This document shows positions 46,868 through 55,188 of a stretch of DNA of 64,000 nucleotides, piece after piece. This DNA comes from UBA922 sp964571295 (lineage in GTDB: Bacteria > Patescibacteriota > Patescibacteriia > Magasanikbacterales > UBA922). A program made the translations under genes and the position numbers. The notes beneath the pieces are model-generated. The model saw only the letters and a program-made list of their open reading frames with translations. It ran no database searches and had not been told where the DNA came from. Numbering within the stretch: position 1 is the first letter of the stretch; every line of letters starts with the position of its first letter. Location: positions 1 through 64,000 of the forward strand of contig CAZNAO010000001.1 of assembly GCA_964571295.1 (NCBI GenBank), given 5' to 3'.

Positions 46868-47155
46868 TCAGCCGATGTGGCTGTACCCGTAGCGGTCCTG
46901 CGGGTTGCCGTCCTTCAGGTGGAAGTGCAGCACGCCGTGGGAACGCGGATCGATCCTGATCGCGTGGTGCGGGATGATCATCTCACCCTCGACCTTACCG
47001 AAGACCATCTGCTTGGTCCTCGACTTGTTGAAGACAGTGCACTTGCCGCTCGCGTCGACACGGCACTCGATCTGCCCACTCACGTGAACGACCTGCTTGG
47101 TACGCTTGCTGCCCCCCCGACGAGGTGGGAACTTGATCTTCTGCGGTTGCGTCAT
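46868..47155 (-). CDS. Small basic protein of unknown function
   Basis: 95 residues starting MTQPQKIKFPPRRGGSKRTK. Strand-rich middle (VHVSGQIECRVDASGKCTVF, VFGKVEGEMIIPHHAIRI) with a His-rich C terminus (HGVLHFHLKDGNPQ). Two cysteines (Cys32, Cys39). No family recognised. SD GAGGA is 8 nt upstream. 23 of the first 30 codons end in G or C, against fewer in many core genes. It is a single-gene unit with its own promoter (TTGACA-17-TTTACT, 47252-47224) and terminator next to dnaA. Confidence 0.6.
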   Translation of the reverse strand: MTQPQKIKFPPRRGGSKRTKQVVHVSGQIECRVDASGKCTVFNKSRTKQMVFGKVEGEMIIPHHAIRIDPRSHGVLHFHLKDGNPQDRYGYSHIG

Positions 47156-47223
47156 GACGGTTTTCCTCGCTATTCTGCAGTGCGCATCTATGGAACCACC
47201 CGGCTCACACAGAGGTGCACACT

Positions 47224-47252
47224 AGTAAACATGAAAATCGCCTAGTTGTCAA
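47224..47252 (-). promoter_or_regulatory. Promoter of the small basic protein
   Basis: Minus strand TTGACA (47252-47247), 17 nt, TTTACT (47229-47224). Confidence 0.55.
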
Positions 47253-47287
47253 TAATACTTGTTTGCAAAGATTCTGTTTTTCCTTTA

Positions 47288-47316
47288 TTATCCACACCAT
47301 CCACAGGTAATCCACA
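47288..47316 (+). promoter_or_regulatory. DnaA boxes upstream of dnaA
   Basis: TTATCCACA (47288-47296) is a perfect DnaA box and TAATCCACA (47308-47316) matches at 8 of 9. Likely to mediate dnaA autoregulation or belong to the origin. Confidence 0.7.
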
Positions 47317-47395
47317 CTCTGTACACTTCTTACCTGCCCTCATGAATATTTACCATATTCAAACTGTGTTACAATGTACCCCATAACCGAACTCT

Positions 47396-48784
47396 ATGAC
47401 CAACTACGAGATTTGGCAGGCAGTGCTTGCCGAATTTGAACTCACTCTCTCGAAAGCGAATTTCACCACCTGGTTCAAAAATACCGGTATTGCTAACTAT
47501 GAGAATGGGAATGTTGTAGTCTGTGTCCCCAATGCATTCACCAAAAGCTGGCTGGAAAAGAAATATCACGCCACCATTGTCAAAATACTTGAACGCGTCA
47601 CTGGTAAACCGGTCAAAAAAATCGATTATACGGTCGACAATGTACGCAATATCAAAGAGCAGGAGTGTACTCCTCTTTCGGTCGAAGCTCCTAAAGCTCC
47701 GATTATTCATGCCCCAATCACCCCGTTACCCAAGAAAGCCTTGTTGGTGCAACAATTCGGACTCAACCCCAAATACGTATTTGAAACCTTTGTCGTCGGA
47801 AAAGGAAACGAGCTTGCTCACGCCGCGGCACAAGCTGTCGCCTCACGTCCGGGAGATGCGTATAATCCTTTGTTTATCTACGGAGGAGTCGGACTGGGCA
47901 AAACCCACCTGATCCAGGCTATCGGGCACACCATGCTTGTCGCAAATCCCAATGTAAAGATTCTCTACGTAAGTTCTGAGAAATTCACCAATGAATTTGT
48001 CGCTTCGGTCAAAGAAGGACGTGCAAAAGAATTCAAAGACCGCTACCGCAATGTCGATCTTCTTCTGATTGACGATATCCAGTTTATCGGCGGGAAAGAA
48101 CAAACCCAGGAAGAATTTTTCCACACGTTTAATGAGCTCCACCAGCAAGGTAAGCAAGTGGTCATGACGAGCGACCGGCCACCCAAAGCTATTCCAGCTC
48201 TTGAGGACCGTCTTCGCAGCCGCTTTGAATGGGGGATGATTGCGGATATCTCGGCCCCTGACCTTGAAACCCGAATGGCGATCATCCAGAAGAAAGCTCA
48301 GGAACGCCAATTTCCAATCCCTCCTGATATCCAAACGCTCATCGCAACGAATGTACAGAGTAATATCCGTGAACTTGAGGGCGCTCTTAATAAGATTATC
48401 GCATTCCATGAACTCAAAAATACGGTTCCGACTGATGAATCCATCCGTCACATTCTCTCTAGCTTCCAGGAACAGAACATGCGTCGCTCGCTTACCCCGA
48501 AGAACCTGATTGAGGAAGTAATTAAGTTTTACGATCTCAAATTGGAAGATATTGTGGGGAAAAGCCGGGAAAAACGCTTTGCTTTCCCGCGACAAGTCAT
48601 CATGTATCTCATGAGAGAGGAATTGAAACTGTCTTACCCGAGCATTGGTGAGGAACTTGGCGGACGGGACCATACCACTGCCATGCATGCACACACCAAA
48701 ATCACTCTGGAAGTTGATAATGATCTCAAACTTAAGCAGGATCTTGAGCTTATCAAACAGCGTTTATACACAAATAAAATTTAA
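47396..48784 (+). CDS. dnaA: Chromosomal replication initiator DnaA
   Basis: 462 residues. Domain I (about 1-80: YEIWQAVLAEFELTLSKANF), linker, AAA+ domain with Walker A YGGVGLGKTHLIQ (GGVGLGKT at 163-170), Walker B LLIDDIQFI, the sensor region SRFEWGMIADI and the DNA-binding domain IV signature GGRDHTTAMHAHTKI. Binds DnaA boxes at oriC and unwinds DNA. Divergent from the rpmH unit and directly upstream of the origin and dnaN. Confidence 0.96.
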   Translation: MTNYEIWQAVLAEFELTLSKANFTTWFKNTGIANYENGNVVVCVPNAFTKSWLEKKYHATIVKILERVTGKPVKKIDYTVDNVRNIKEQECTPLSVEAPKAPIIHAPITPLPKKALLVQQFGLNPKYVFETFVVGKGNELAHAAAQAVASRPGDAYNPLFIYGGVGLGKTHLIQAIGHTMLVANPNVKILYVSSEKFTNEFVASVKEGRAKEFKDRYRNVDLLLIDDIQFIGGKEQTQEEFFHTFNELHQQGKQVVMTSDRPPKAIPALEDRLRSRFEWGMIADISAPDLETRMAIIQKKAQERQFPIPPDIQTLIATNVQSNIRELEGALNKIIAFHELKNTVPTDESIRHILSSFQEQNMRRSLTPKNLIEEVIKFYDLKLEDIVGKSREKRFAFPRQVIMYLMREELKLSYPSIGEELGGRDHTTAMHAHTKITLEVDNDLKLKQDLELIKQRLYTNKI

Positions 48785-48985
48785 ATTCTGTGCATAACTG
48801 AGGGAAAAATATGCATTTTAACTGGGGACGATGATGTGGGTAAGTAAAAGTTTTCCACACCCATGGTGGATAGTCCAAAATATACACACGCTTTGTTCAA
48901 CCTTTGTTCTCCATTTATCCCCACACAAAAATGAAATATTTTGCTAAAATAAGCCACTAAATTGAATTATCTACCGTATCCACAG
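48764..48985. other. oriC: Probable chromosomal replication origin (oriC)
   Basis: Between dnaA and dnaN: TTATACACA (48764-48772, inside the dnaA 3' end), TGTGCATAA (48789-48797, reverse box TTATGCACA), and near-matches TTTTCCACA (48851-48859), TTATCCCCA (48915-48923) and GTATCCACA (48976-48984). The stretch 48925-49025 is A/T-rich and could be the unwinding element. The location in the dnaA-dnaN gap is the most common bacterial one. Confidence 0.75.
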
Positions 48986-49030
48986 CCTCTATTATTATCT
49001 TCTAGATTATATAAATAAAAAGAAAGAAAT

Positions 49031-50158
49031 ATGAAATTAACATCCACACGAGAAAATTTATTGTATAGTCTTGAGATAGCGAATTCATTTGCAGGTAAGC
49101 ATGCTAACTTACCGATATTACAGAATGTATTACTTCGGGCACATGAGTCAGGAGTTGAAATCAGTGCAACCAATCTCGAAGTTTCTATTAAAACGCATAT
49201 ACGTGCAAAAGTAGAAGAACCAGGAACTTTTACTGTTCCCGCCCGTACGCTTACCGAATATGTGCGTCTCCTTACAAACGACCAGGTAGAACTTTCTCTT
49301 GAAGGGTCAGAACTTATCGTACGTTCGGCTGGCTCGGAAACCAAAATAAAAGGATTTCCTGCCGATGAATATCCGGTTATTCCGGGTATTGAAGAAGGGC
49401 ATACGTATCTGATCAAGGCGGAATCATTTCGTGAGGCGATTGGGCGTGTCGTGGTGTCATGTGCAAAGAACGAAATACGGCCTGAATTTTCCGGCGTATT
49501 TTGCCGTTTCAATAGCGAGCGTTACTCAGGTCTTCTTATGGCAGCAACCGACTCGTATCGCTTGTCTGAAACCCGTATTCCTTTGGCACAGGGTGAGGAT
49601 CCTGAGGTTACGTGTATCATTCCTGGGCGTGTCATGTACGAGATCGCGCGCCTGATACAATTGGGCCGGGGACATGAAGGGGAAGAAAACGTCAGGTTGA
49701 CCGTGAGTACTAATCAGGTGGCGGTCAGATATGATACATTTGAGATGGTTAGCCGATTGATCGACGGGCGTTATCCGGATTATACACAGATTATCCCTAC
49801 TTCGTTTAAGACACATGGAACATTTTCCGTGAGTGAGATGATAAACAAGATCAAGGCAGCGAGTTTGTTTTCAACTGCCGGAGTGAATGCGATTTCGTTC
49901 AGCTTTGATGCTGAAAAAAAACAGATAGCCGTTGCGTCAAACAGCACTCAGACGGGTGAGCATGTTTCATATATCGATACTGCCGTAGAAGGGGATACAC
50001 AGTCAGTACTTCTCAATCATCGGTACGTACTTGATGGATTGCAACAGATCGAAGCGGATGAGGCAGAGATCGAATTAACAACGCCAGACGCACCCTGCCT
50101 CATTCGGGTCAAGGGAAATGAGACATTCCAGTATATCGTGATGCCGATCAGACAATAA
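49031..50158 (+). CDS. dnaN: DNA polymerase III beta sliding clamp
   Basis: 375 residues. Three repeated clamp domains; family strings include MKLTSTRENLLYSLEIAN, KHANLPILQNVLL, FSAPGIEE-type loop (FPADEYPVIPGIEEG), and a C-terminal IVMPIRQ. The ring holds the polymerase on DNA. Loaded by the delta-containing complex (holA at 37396). Length is normal. Confidence 0.95.
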   Translation: MKLTSTRENLLYSLEIANSFAGKHANLPILQNVLLRAHESGVEISATNLEVSIKTHIRAKVEEPGTFTVPARTLTEYVRLLTNDQVELSLEGSELIVRSAGSETKIKGFPADEYPVIPGIEEGHTYLIKAESFREAIGRVVVSCAKNEIRPEFSGVFCRFNSERYSGLLMAATDSYRLSETRIPLAQGEDPEVTCIIPGRVMYEIARLIQLGRGHEGEENVRLTVSTNQVAVRYDTFEMVSRLIDGRYPDYTQIIPTSFKTHGTFSVSEMINKIKAASLFSTAGVNAISFSFDAEKKQIAVASNSTQTGEHVSYIDTAVEGDTQSVLLNHRYVLDGLQQIEADEAEIELTTPDAPCLIRVKGNETFQYIVMPIRQ

Positions 50159-50172
50159 TAATCAGAGGAAAT

Positions 50173-50204
50173 AAAAAAAGATGCCAGGTACGGCGTCTTT
50201 TTTT
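50173..50204. terminator. Bidirectional terminator between dnaN and the PBP gene
   Basis: AAAAAGATGCC/GGCGTCTTTTT stem with runs on both sides. Confidence 0.8.
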
Positions 50205-50220
50205 ATACTACGTTTATATA

Positions 50221-52836
50221 TCACTGGTTAGTTGAAGTTGCTCCTGGTAAAAGTGGTTCAACATTTAAGGTAAATGGAATATTTTCTTCAATTCGATTTC
50301 CAATATCATCTTCCACAATGACCGTAAGGGTGTGTTCTCCCTGGTCAAAAGGTTCAGCGTAGTACGACAGGTTGAACGGGTGTTGGGTAATAACTCCAAC
50401 ATATACTTCATCGATTTTGTATCTGACTCGTGACACACCTCGGGGTGCTGATACATTGATCGCAGCTTCTACGAGCCTTGAGTTGAGTACTGTTCCTGGT
50501 TTTGGGAATATTACCTCAAGTGTTGGTATCAATTCGAGCGAATATGCATCATCATATTCCGTGGGGGGTTCTCCGAAGTTTGGATTCCAGTCCGGGTCTT
50601 CAGTGCGCTTCCTCTCAATCCACTCTTGGATACCTTTTTCCCATGATTCATATTGTGGATCTTGTTCAGGGTGTTCAGGGGCTGGTCCGCGTGGATTGTT
50701 TTTGTCGAGATAGTGGAGTATCTCGTGTGGTTGTAGATAGGTTCTTTCTTCAATGAGGTTTGGTGGGGTTGAACTTGAAACCAATTTTCCGGTGATTTTG
50801 TTTACTTGCACTTTTACGGATCCGCCTGAAGATCCTTTCAGTACCGGCTTGTCCGCGGTGTTTGGTGGAAGAGGTGGAAATGATTCGATAGGCATGCTTT
50901 TCACTGCTTCACGCATGAAACGTCCCCAAAGTTGTGCTGCCAGCATACTTCCGCTTGAACCTGATTTCATAGAGGTGTTGTCTGTATTTCCAGTCCAAAT
51001 GCCGACTGCGAGGCTAGGGGTGTACCCGACGGTCCACGCGTCAATATAATTGTTCGTAGTACCTGTTTTTGCGGCTACGGAGCGTCCTGGAAGTGTAAGT
51101 ATTCCTCCGGCACCGAAAATAAATGAACGTGCGCTATCGTCACTTAAAACACTAGTAATGGTTGCAGCGACTTCTGGTGCGAGTGCGGTCGTTCCTTTTT
51201 CTTTTTTCCATTCTTCAAGTACTTTGCCGGTGTTGTCCTCCACTTTCAAGATACTTACCGGATCATAATGTACCCCATTATTTGCAAGGGTGGCGTAGGC
51301 GTTGGTGTGTTCGAGCACGGTCACTCCTCCGCATCCAAGTACGAGTGCAAGTCCACAGTCTTCGGTAGTGTCGAGTGTGGTATATCCGAGACGTTTTGCA
51401 AAATCAATGCCGTTTTTGGCTCCACCGATCAGATATAGTGTTTTAACTGCAGGGATGTTAAGCGAGCCGGCAAGGGCCTGGCGCATGGTTAAAGGACCGT
51501 ATTCTTTAAGGGTGTAGTTGGTTGGTATGTACGGCTTCGTCCCACCTGGGTTGAAATTGGTTAGCACATCATACAGAATCGTGTCCGGGGTGTACCCCTT
51601 TTCGAAAGCTGCGGTATAAATAATAGGCTTGAATGACGAGCCAGGCTGTCGTTTTCCGAGTGTTGCCACATTGAATTGCCCGTCAATTTCTTCATCATAA
51701 AAATCCCGTGACCCGACCATGGCAAGAACTTGTCCTGTTTTTGGATCAATAGCAACAAGTGAGGCATTGTTGGCATCTGCGTCTGCTAATGTTTTTGCAC
51801 CATCTTCACCGCTGATGACATTCTCAGCAATTTGTTGCTTGTCCCAGTCAAGTGTTGTGATTACCTTTAACCCCCCACGTTCCGTCAGTGCTTCACCATA
51901 TTTGTCTACCAGTAATTGTTTTACGTAAAGCACGAAATGCGGAGCTTGGATATTGTACGCTGTGGGTTTGATGGCTAATTCTTCTGCTTGCGCCTGGTTT
52001 TTTTCTTCCTCAGTGATGTGTCCGTCGCGATACATTTCTTCCAAGACTAAATTCCGTCGGTTTTTGAATGCCTCAAGATTATTGAGGTATCGGGTAGGTA
52101 GTTGCGGCAGACCGGCGAGTGCTGCTGATTCTGCGAGTGTCAGATCTTTTACGTTTTTGCCAAAATAGCTTTGTGCTGCTGACTGTACACCGTAGTTCGT
52201 TGATCCATACGGAATCTCATTGAAATAAATCTGAAGAATTTGGTCCTTGGTATATTTCTGTTCCAATCGGATTGAGAGTATCCATTCTTTGACTTTTCGC
52301 ATGATCGACCGGTCATTAGTAAGGATAGCATTTTTTACCAGCTGCTGGGTGAGTGTTGATGCTCCTCTGGTTCTCTCCGTGCTTAGAACACCTTGAATTA
52401 CCACTTTGATGATACTGAGCGGTCGGATACCCTTATGCTGGTAAAAGGTCTTATCTTCGATCGAGATTACCCCGTTAATTAAATCTTCAGGGATATCTTC
52501 GAGTTTTATTAGTGTGCGTTTTTCGTCGGCAAAGATTTCATAGAGCAGGTGTTCCCCGGTCCGATCATAAATTTTGGTACTTTGCGCCACTTCCCGATCT
52601 GTAAGTCGGTTTGGATCAGGGAGATCTTTGCTTGCCCAAGCAACAAGGATGGTCGTGCTTACAAAACCGACTACGGCACATGTAAAAAATGCCAGTAACA
52701 CGTTTCGTTTGCTCAAGAATCGTCTTTTTTTCTTGTTTCGACGATCATCCCTCCTATTGTTATTCGGAGGCAGTCTCGAAAAGTCTCGTCCGGTAAGATA
52801 GCCGTAACTTCTAGTTTTTAGGCTTGGAATAGGCAT
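50221..52836 (-). CDS. Class A penicillin-binding protein (PBP1A-like)
   Basis: 871 residues. Cytoplasmic basic tail (RRDDRRNKKKRR), membrane span VLLAFFTCAVVGFVSTTILVAW, GT51 transglycosylase with catalytic Glu127 (SIEDKTFYQHKG) and RGASTLTQQLVKN, then the transpeptidase with SSFK (400-403), SLN (458-460) and KTGT (590-593). A C-terminal tail of about 170 residues (VNKITGKLVSSSTPPN, then an Ig/fibronectin-like beta region to the end) is an added domain. Builds peptidoglycan. Divergent from the 3D-domain protein. Confidence 0.93.
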   Translation of the reverse strand: MPIPSLKTRSYGYLTGRDFSRLPPNNNRRDDRRNKKKRRFLSKRNVLLAFFTCAVVGFVSTTILVAWASKDLPDPNRLTDREVAQSTKIYDRTGEHLLYEIFADEKRTLIKLEDIPEDLINGVISIEDKTFYQHKGIRPLSIIKVVIQGVLSTERTRGASTLTQQLVKNAILTNDRSIMRKVKEWILSIRLEQKYTKDQILQIYFNEIPYGSTNYGVQSAAQSYFGKNVKDLTLAESAALAGLPQLPTRYLNNLEAFKNRRNLVLEEMYRDGHITEEEKNQAQAEELAIKPTAYNIQAPHFVLYVKQLLVDKYGEALTERGGLKVITTLDWDKQQIAENVISGEDGAKTLADADANNASLVAIDPKTGQVLAMVGSRDFYDEEIDGQFNVATLGKRQPGSSFKPIIYTAAFEKGYTPDTILYDVLTNFNPGGTKPYIPTNYTLKEYGPLTMRQALAGSLNIPAVKTLYLIGGAKNGIDFAKRLGYTTLDTTEDCGLALVLGCGGVTVLEHTNAYATLANNGVHYDPVSILKVEDNTGKVLEEWKKEKGTTALAPEVAATITSVLSDDSARSFIFGAGGILTLPGRSVAAKTGTTNNYIDAWTVGYTPSLAVGIWTGNTDNTSMKSGSSGSMLAAQLWGRFMREAVKSMPIESFPPLPPNTADKPVLKGSSGGSVKVQVNKITGKLVSSSTPPNLIEERTYLQPHEILHYLDKNNPRGPAPEHPEQDPQYESWEKGIQEWIERKRTEDPDWNPNFGEPPTEYDDAYSLELIPTLEVIFPKPGTVLNSRLVEAAINVSAPRGVSRVRYKIDEVYVGVITQHPFNLSYYAEPFDQGEHTLTVIVEDDIGNRIEENIPFTLNVEPLLPGATSTNQ

Positions 52837-52877
52837 AACTTTTTTCGCTTAAATAAGCCTTTATTTAGGTTAAACCC

Positions 52878-52906
52878 TTGACAAAAGAGTGAATTTATGG
52901 TACTAT
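52878..52906 (+). promoter_or_regulatory. Promoter of the 3D-domain protein
   Basis: TTGACA (52878-52883), 17 nt, TACTAT (52901-52906). Confidence 0.7.
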
Positions 52907-52923
52907 AGCCCGTTCCCAAACGC

Positions 52924-52990
52924 AAGATACTGTACTCCAGTATCTTTTTGATTACACGATTTTGGGATCCTTCAGAGGAGAATCTGAGGG
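52924..52990 (+). promoter_or_regulatory. Two-hairpin leader with terminator-like first hairpin
   Basis: AAGATACTG (52924-52932) / CAGTATCTT (52938-52946) followed by TTTG is a full intrinsic-terminator shape, placed between the promoter and the start codon. A second hairpin CCTTCAGA/TCTGAGGG (52969-52990) with the loop GGAGAA holds an SD-like sequence. This looks like an attenuator or regulatory leader for the cell-wall gene. Confidence 0.5.
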
Positions 52991-53006
52991 TAAGTATACG
53001 ACATTT

Positions 53007-53546
53007 ATGGGTAAAATAACATATACTGTACGAAAGACGATGCTTGTGGCTGTACTCAGTGCCGTGCTTATGGCGCCAGTGCTTGCGCCGGCTCCCGTAC
53101 ATGCACAGACTGGACTAGTGAGCTCTGCTCTTAAGGGAATTGTAAGCCTTTTCTCTTCAGACGAGGTCAAAGCTGATGAGATTGTTCCGAATGTATTCCC
53201 TGAGATGAACGACCGCAAGCCCACTCGGGTCATTACTGCGGTTATGACTGCCTATTCGAGTGAGGTCGCACAGACCGATGACAGTCCTTGTATTCCTGCT
53301 GACTGGAAGTATAATCTCTGTGAGCATTATGAGAAGTATGGTGAGCAGGATACGATTGCGGCAAACTTTTTACCACTTGGTACTAAAGTACGCTTCCCTG
53401 ATCTCTATGGAGATAAAGTTTTCACGGTACGTGACCGCATGAATGCGCGTTATGGTCAGGGGCGAGGTGATATCTGGATGCCAACCCGGGACGAGGCGAA
53501 ACAATTTGGTGTCAAGAAAGTTACCATGGAAATCTTCACTAGATAA
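53007..53546 (+). CDS. Secreted 3D-domain cell-wall protein
   Basis: 179 residues from the ATG at 53007 (MGKITYTVRKTMLV). Signal peptide ending APVHAQ, a linker, then a 3D domain: VMTAYSSEVAQTDDSPC, AANFLPLGTKVRFPDL, VRDRMNARYGQGRGDIW. The three Asp residues of the double-psi beta-barrel (in TDDS, VRDR and GDIW) are kept. Relatives cleave or remodel peptidoglycan glycans, as in the RpfB/MltA-like group. Divergent from PBP1A. Confidence 0.85.
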   Translation: MGKITYTVRKTMLVAVLSAVLMAPVLAPAPVHAQTGLVSSALKGIVSLFSSDEVKADEIVPNVFPEMNDRKPTRVITAVMTAYSSEVAQTDDSPCIPADWKYNLCEHYEKYGEQDTIAANFLPLGTKVRFPDLYGDKVFTVRDRMNARYGQGRGDIWMPTRDEAKQFGVKKVTMEIFTR

Positions 53547-53555
53547 TACGTAACT

Positions 53556-53587
53556 AAAAAACTCTTCTGGCAACAGAAGAGTTTTTG
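53556..53587 (+). terminator. Terminator of the 3D-domain gene
   Basis: AAAACTCTTCT/AGAAGAGTTTT stem with T-run. Confidence 0.8.
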
Positions 53588-53598
53588 TATATATTTTG

Positions 53599-53670
<72 letters not shown>

Positions 53671-53737
53671 ACTTTTCTCCAGAGAACATCACCAGAGTAC
53701 CATAATAACCACTACTTTTCAAGGGTTTTCTTGATGG

Positions 53738-53766
53738 TTGAAAAAAGAGGGTTTTTGAGGTAGTAT
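53738..53766 (+). promoter_or_regulatory. Promoter of the LysM-M23 peptidase
   Basis: TTGAAA (53738-53743), 17 nt, TAGTAT (53761-53766). Confidence 0.65.
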
Positions 53767-53780
53767 AGGGAGTACTGTAT

Positions 53781-55175
53781 ATGCGTATCAATTGGTACAA
53801 TTTTTTGTTAGTACTCATGCGGGCGGTCATGTATGTGAAGCGTTTTATTTTTTGGGTACTCGGTTTTGTGTGGGCGATGATACTCTCCATCAATCGTGCA
53901 TATTTGCGCACCCTTGGTTTTCATATTTATCGTGTCATTGACCGAATTTCGAAGAAATTTCAGAAGTTTTCGTGGAAAAAACAACAAGGTATACTCAATG
54001 TATTTGGACGCCGGGGTTTTTTACAGCTCTTATTGTTTATTGTGGCGCTGTGTATCATGTATCCACATAGTAGACTATATACAAAAAGTTACGATGAAAT
54101 AGCAGGGCGAAATACGATTTTATATACATTAGTAGGTCCGGGAGATCAGGCATATACGCTCGATGAAATTATAAGTGGTACTGATTCACTTATGATTACG
54201 TCTAATGAATCTTGGAAACAGGTTGCAATATATGGGGGTGACAACTCGGGATTGACTTCACGTCGCCCGACTGAGTTTACCAGTGTAGCTGCAGGAGGAA
54301 GCGCTTTGACTAAGCCGATACTTATGCCTGGGGTTGATTATGGATTAACTGATCCAGAAGATGCCACAGTATCTCCTGGATCCCAGCATGAAGTGTTGTA
54401 TTATGAAGTACAAGAGGGAGATGTGCTTGGGACTATTGCTGCGCGATTTGGTATCAAAGCTGAAACTATTCTTTCAGCTAATAATTTGACCACACGATCG
54501 TACATACGACCGGGGCAGAAGCTGTTGATTTTGCCGGTGGATGGAGTGGTGCATACGGTCGTGCGAGGTGACACCTTGTCAAAAATTGCGCGTACGTATA
54601 GTGGAGCTATCGACACCATTGTACAGTACAACGAGCTTGAAGAGAGCGGGTCTACACTGAAAGTGGGGAGTCAGATTATTGTTCCTGACGGTATCAAACC
54701 CCAGGTGGTAGCCAAGCCCGTAGTGCCGAAGACAACGGTGTTATTGGGTTCTCCTGAAGCGATCGATAAGGTGACTTCGCCACCACCTTCGGCTGAAGCT
54801 CCAGCAGGCAGTGGGTATATTTGGCCGACCGAAGCGACTATTATCACTCAATACTTCGGTTTGCGTCATACGGGAGTTGATATAGCTGGGAAACAAGGTC
54901 TTGCGATTTATGCTACCAAGGCAGGAACCGTTATTACTTCGCAATGCGGGTGGAATGGTGGATATGGATGTTATATCAAAATTGATCATGGTGGGGGTGT
55001 TGTATCATGGTATGGGCACGCATCAAAAATGTTTGTCGAGGTGGGGGATGTGGTCGCGCAGGGACAAACCATCGCATTGGTTGGAAATACAGGACGCTCG
55101 ACTGGACCTCATTTACACTTTGAAATTCGTGTGAACAATAAATATCAGAATCCCTTGTCATATGTACGAAAATAA
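53781..55175 (+). CDS. Membrane-anchored LysM and M23 endopeptidase protein
   Basis: 464 residues. N-terminal membrane segments (VKRFIFWVLGFVWAMILSI; LQLLLFIVALCIMYP), two LysM modules (about 205-250: YYEVQEGDVLGTIAARFGI, and 260-305: HTVVRGDTLSKIARTYSGA), a Pro/Ser linker, and a C-terminal LytM/M23 domain with HTGVDIAG (metal ligands His and Asp) and GPHLHFEI (HxH). Cuts peptidoglycan cross-links and binds glycan through LysM. Both catalytic motifs are intact, so it should be an active hydrolase rather than an EnvC-type activator. Confidence 0.92.
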   Translation: MRINWYNFLLVLMRAVMYVKRFIFWVLGFVWAMILSINRAYLRTLGFHIYRVIDRISKKFQKFSWKKQQGILNVFGRRGFLQLLLFIVALCIMYPHSRLYTKSYDEIAGRNTILYTLVGPGDQAYTLDEIISGTDSLMITSNESWKQVAIYGGDNSGLTSRRPTEFTSVAAGGSALTKPILMPGVDYGLTDPEDATVSPGSQHEVLYYEVQEGDVLGTIAARFGIKAETILSANNLTTRSYIRPGQKLLILPVDGVVHTVVRGDTLSKIARTYSGAIDTIVQYNELEESGSTLKVGSQIIVPDGIKPQVVAKPVVPKTTVLLGSPEAIDKVTSPPPSAEAPAGSGYIWPTEATIITQYFGLRHTGVDIAGKQGLAIYATKAGTVITSQCGWNGGYGCYIKIDHGGGVVSWYGHASKMFVEVGDVVAQGQTIALVGNTGRSTGPHLHFEIRVNNKYQNPLSYVRK

Positions 55176-55188
55176 GGTTTTTTGTACA

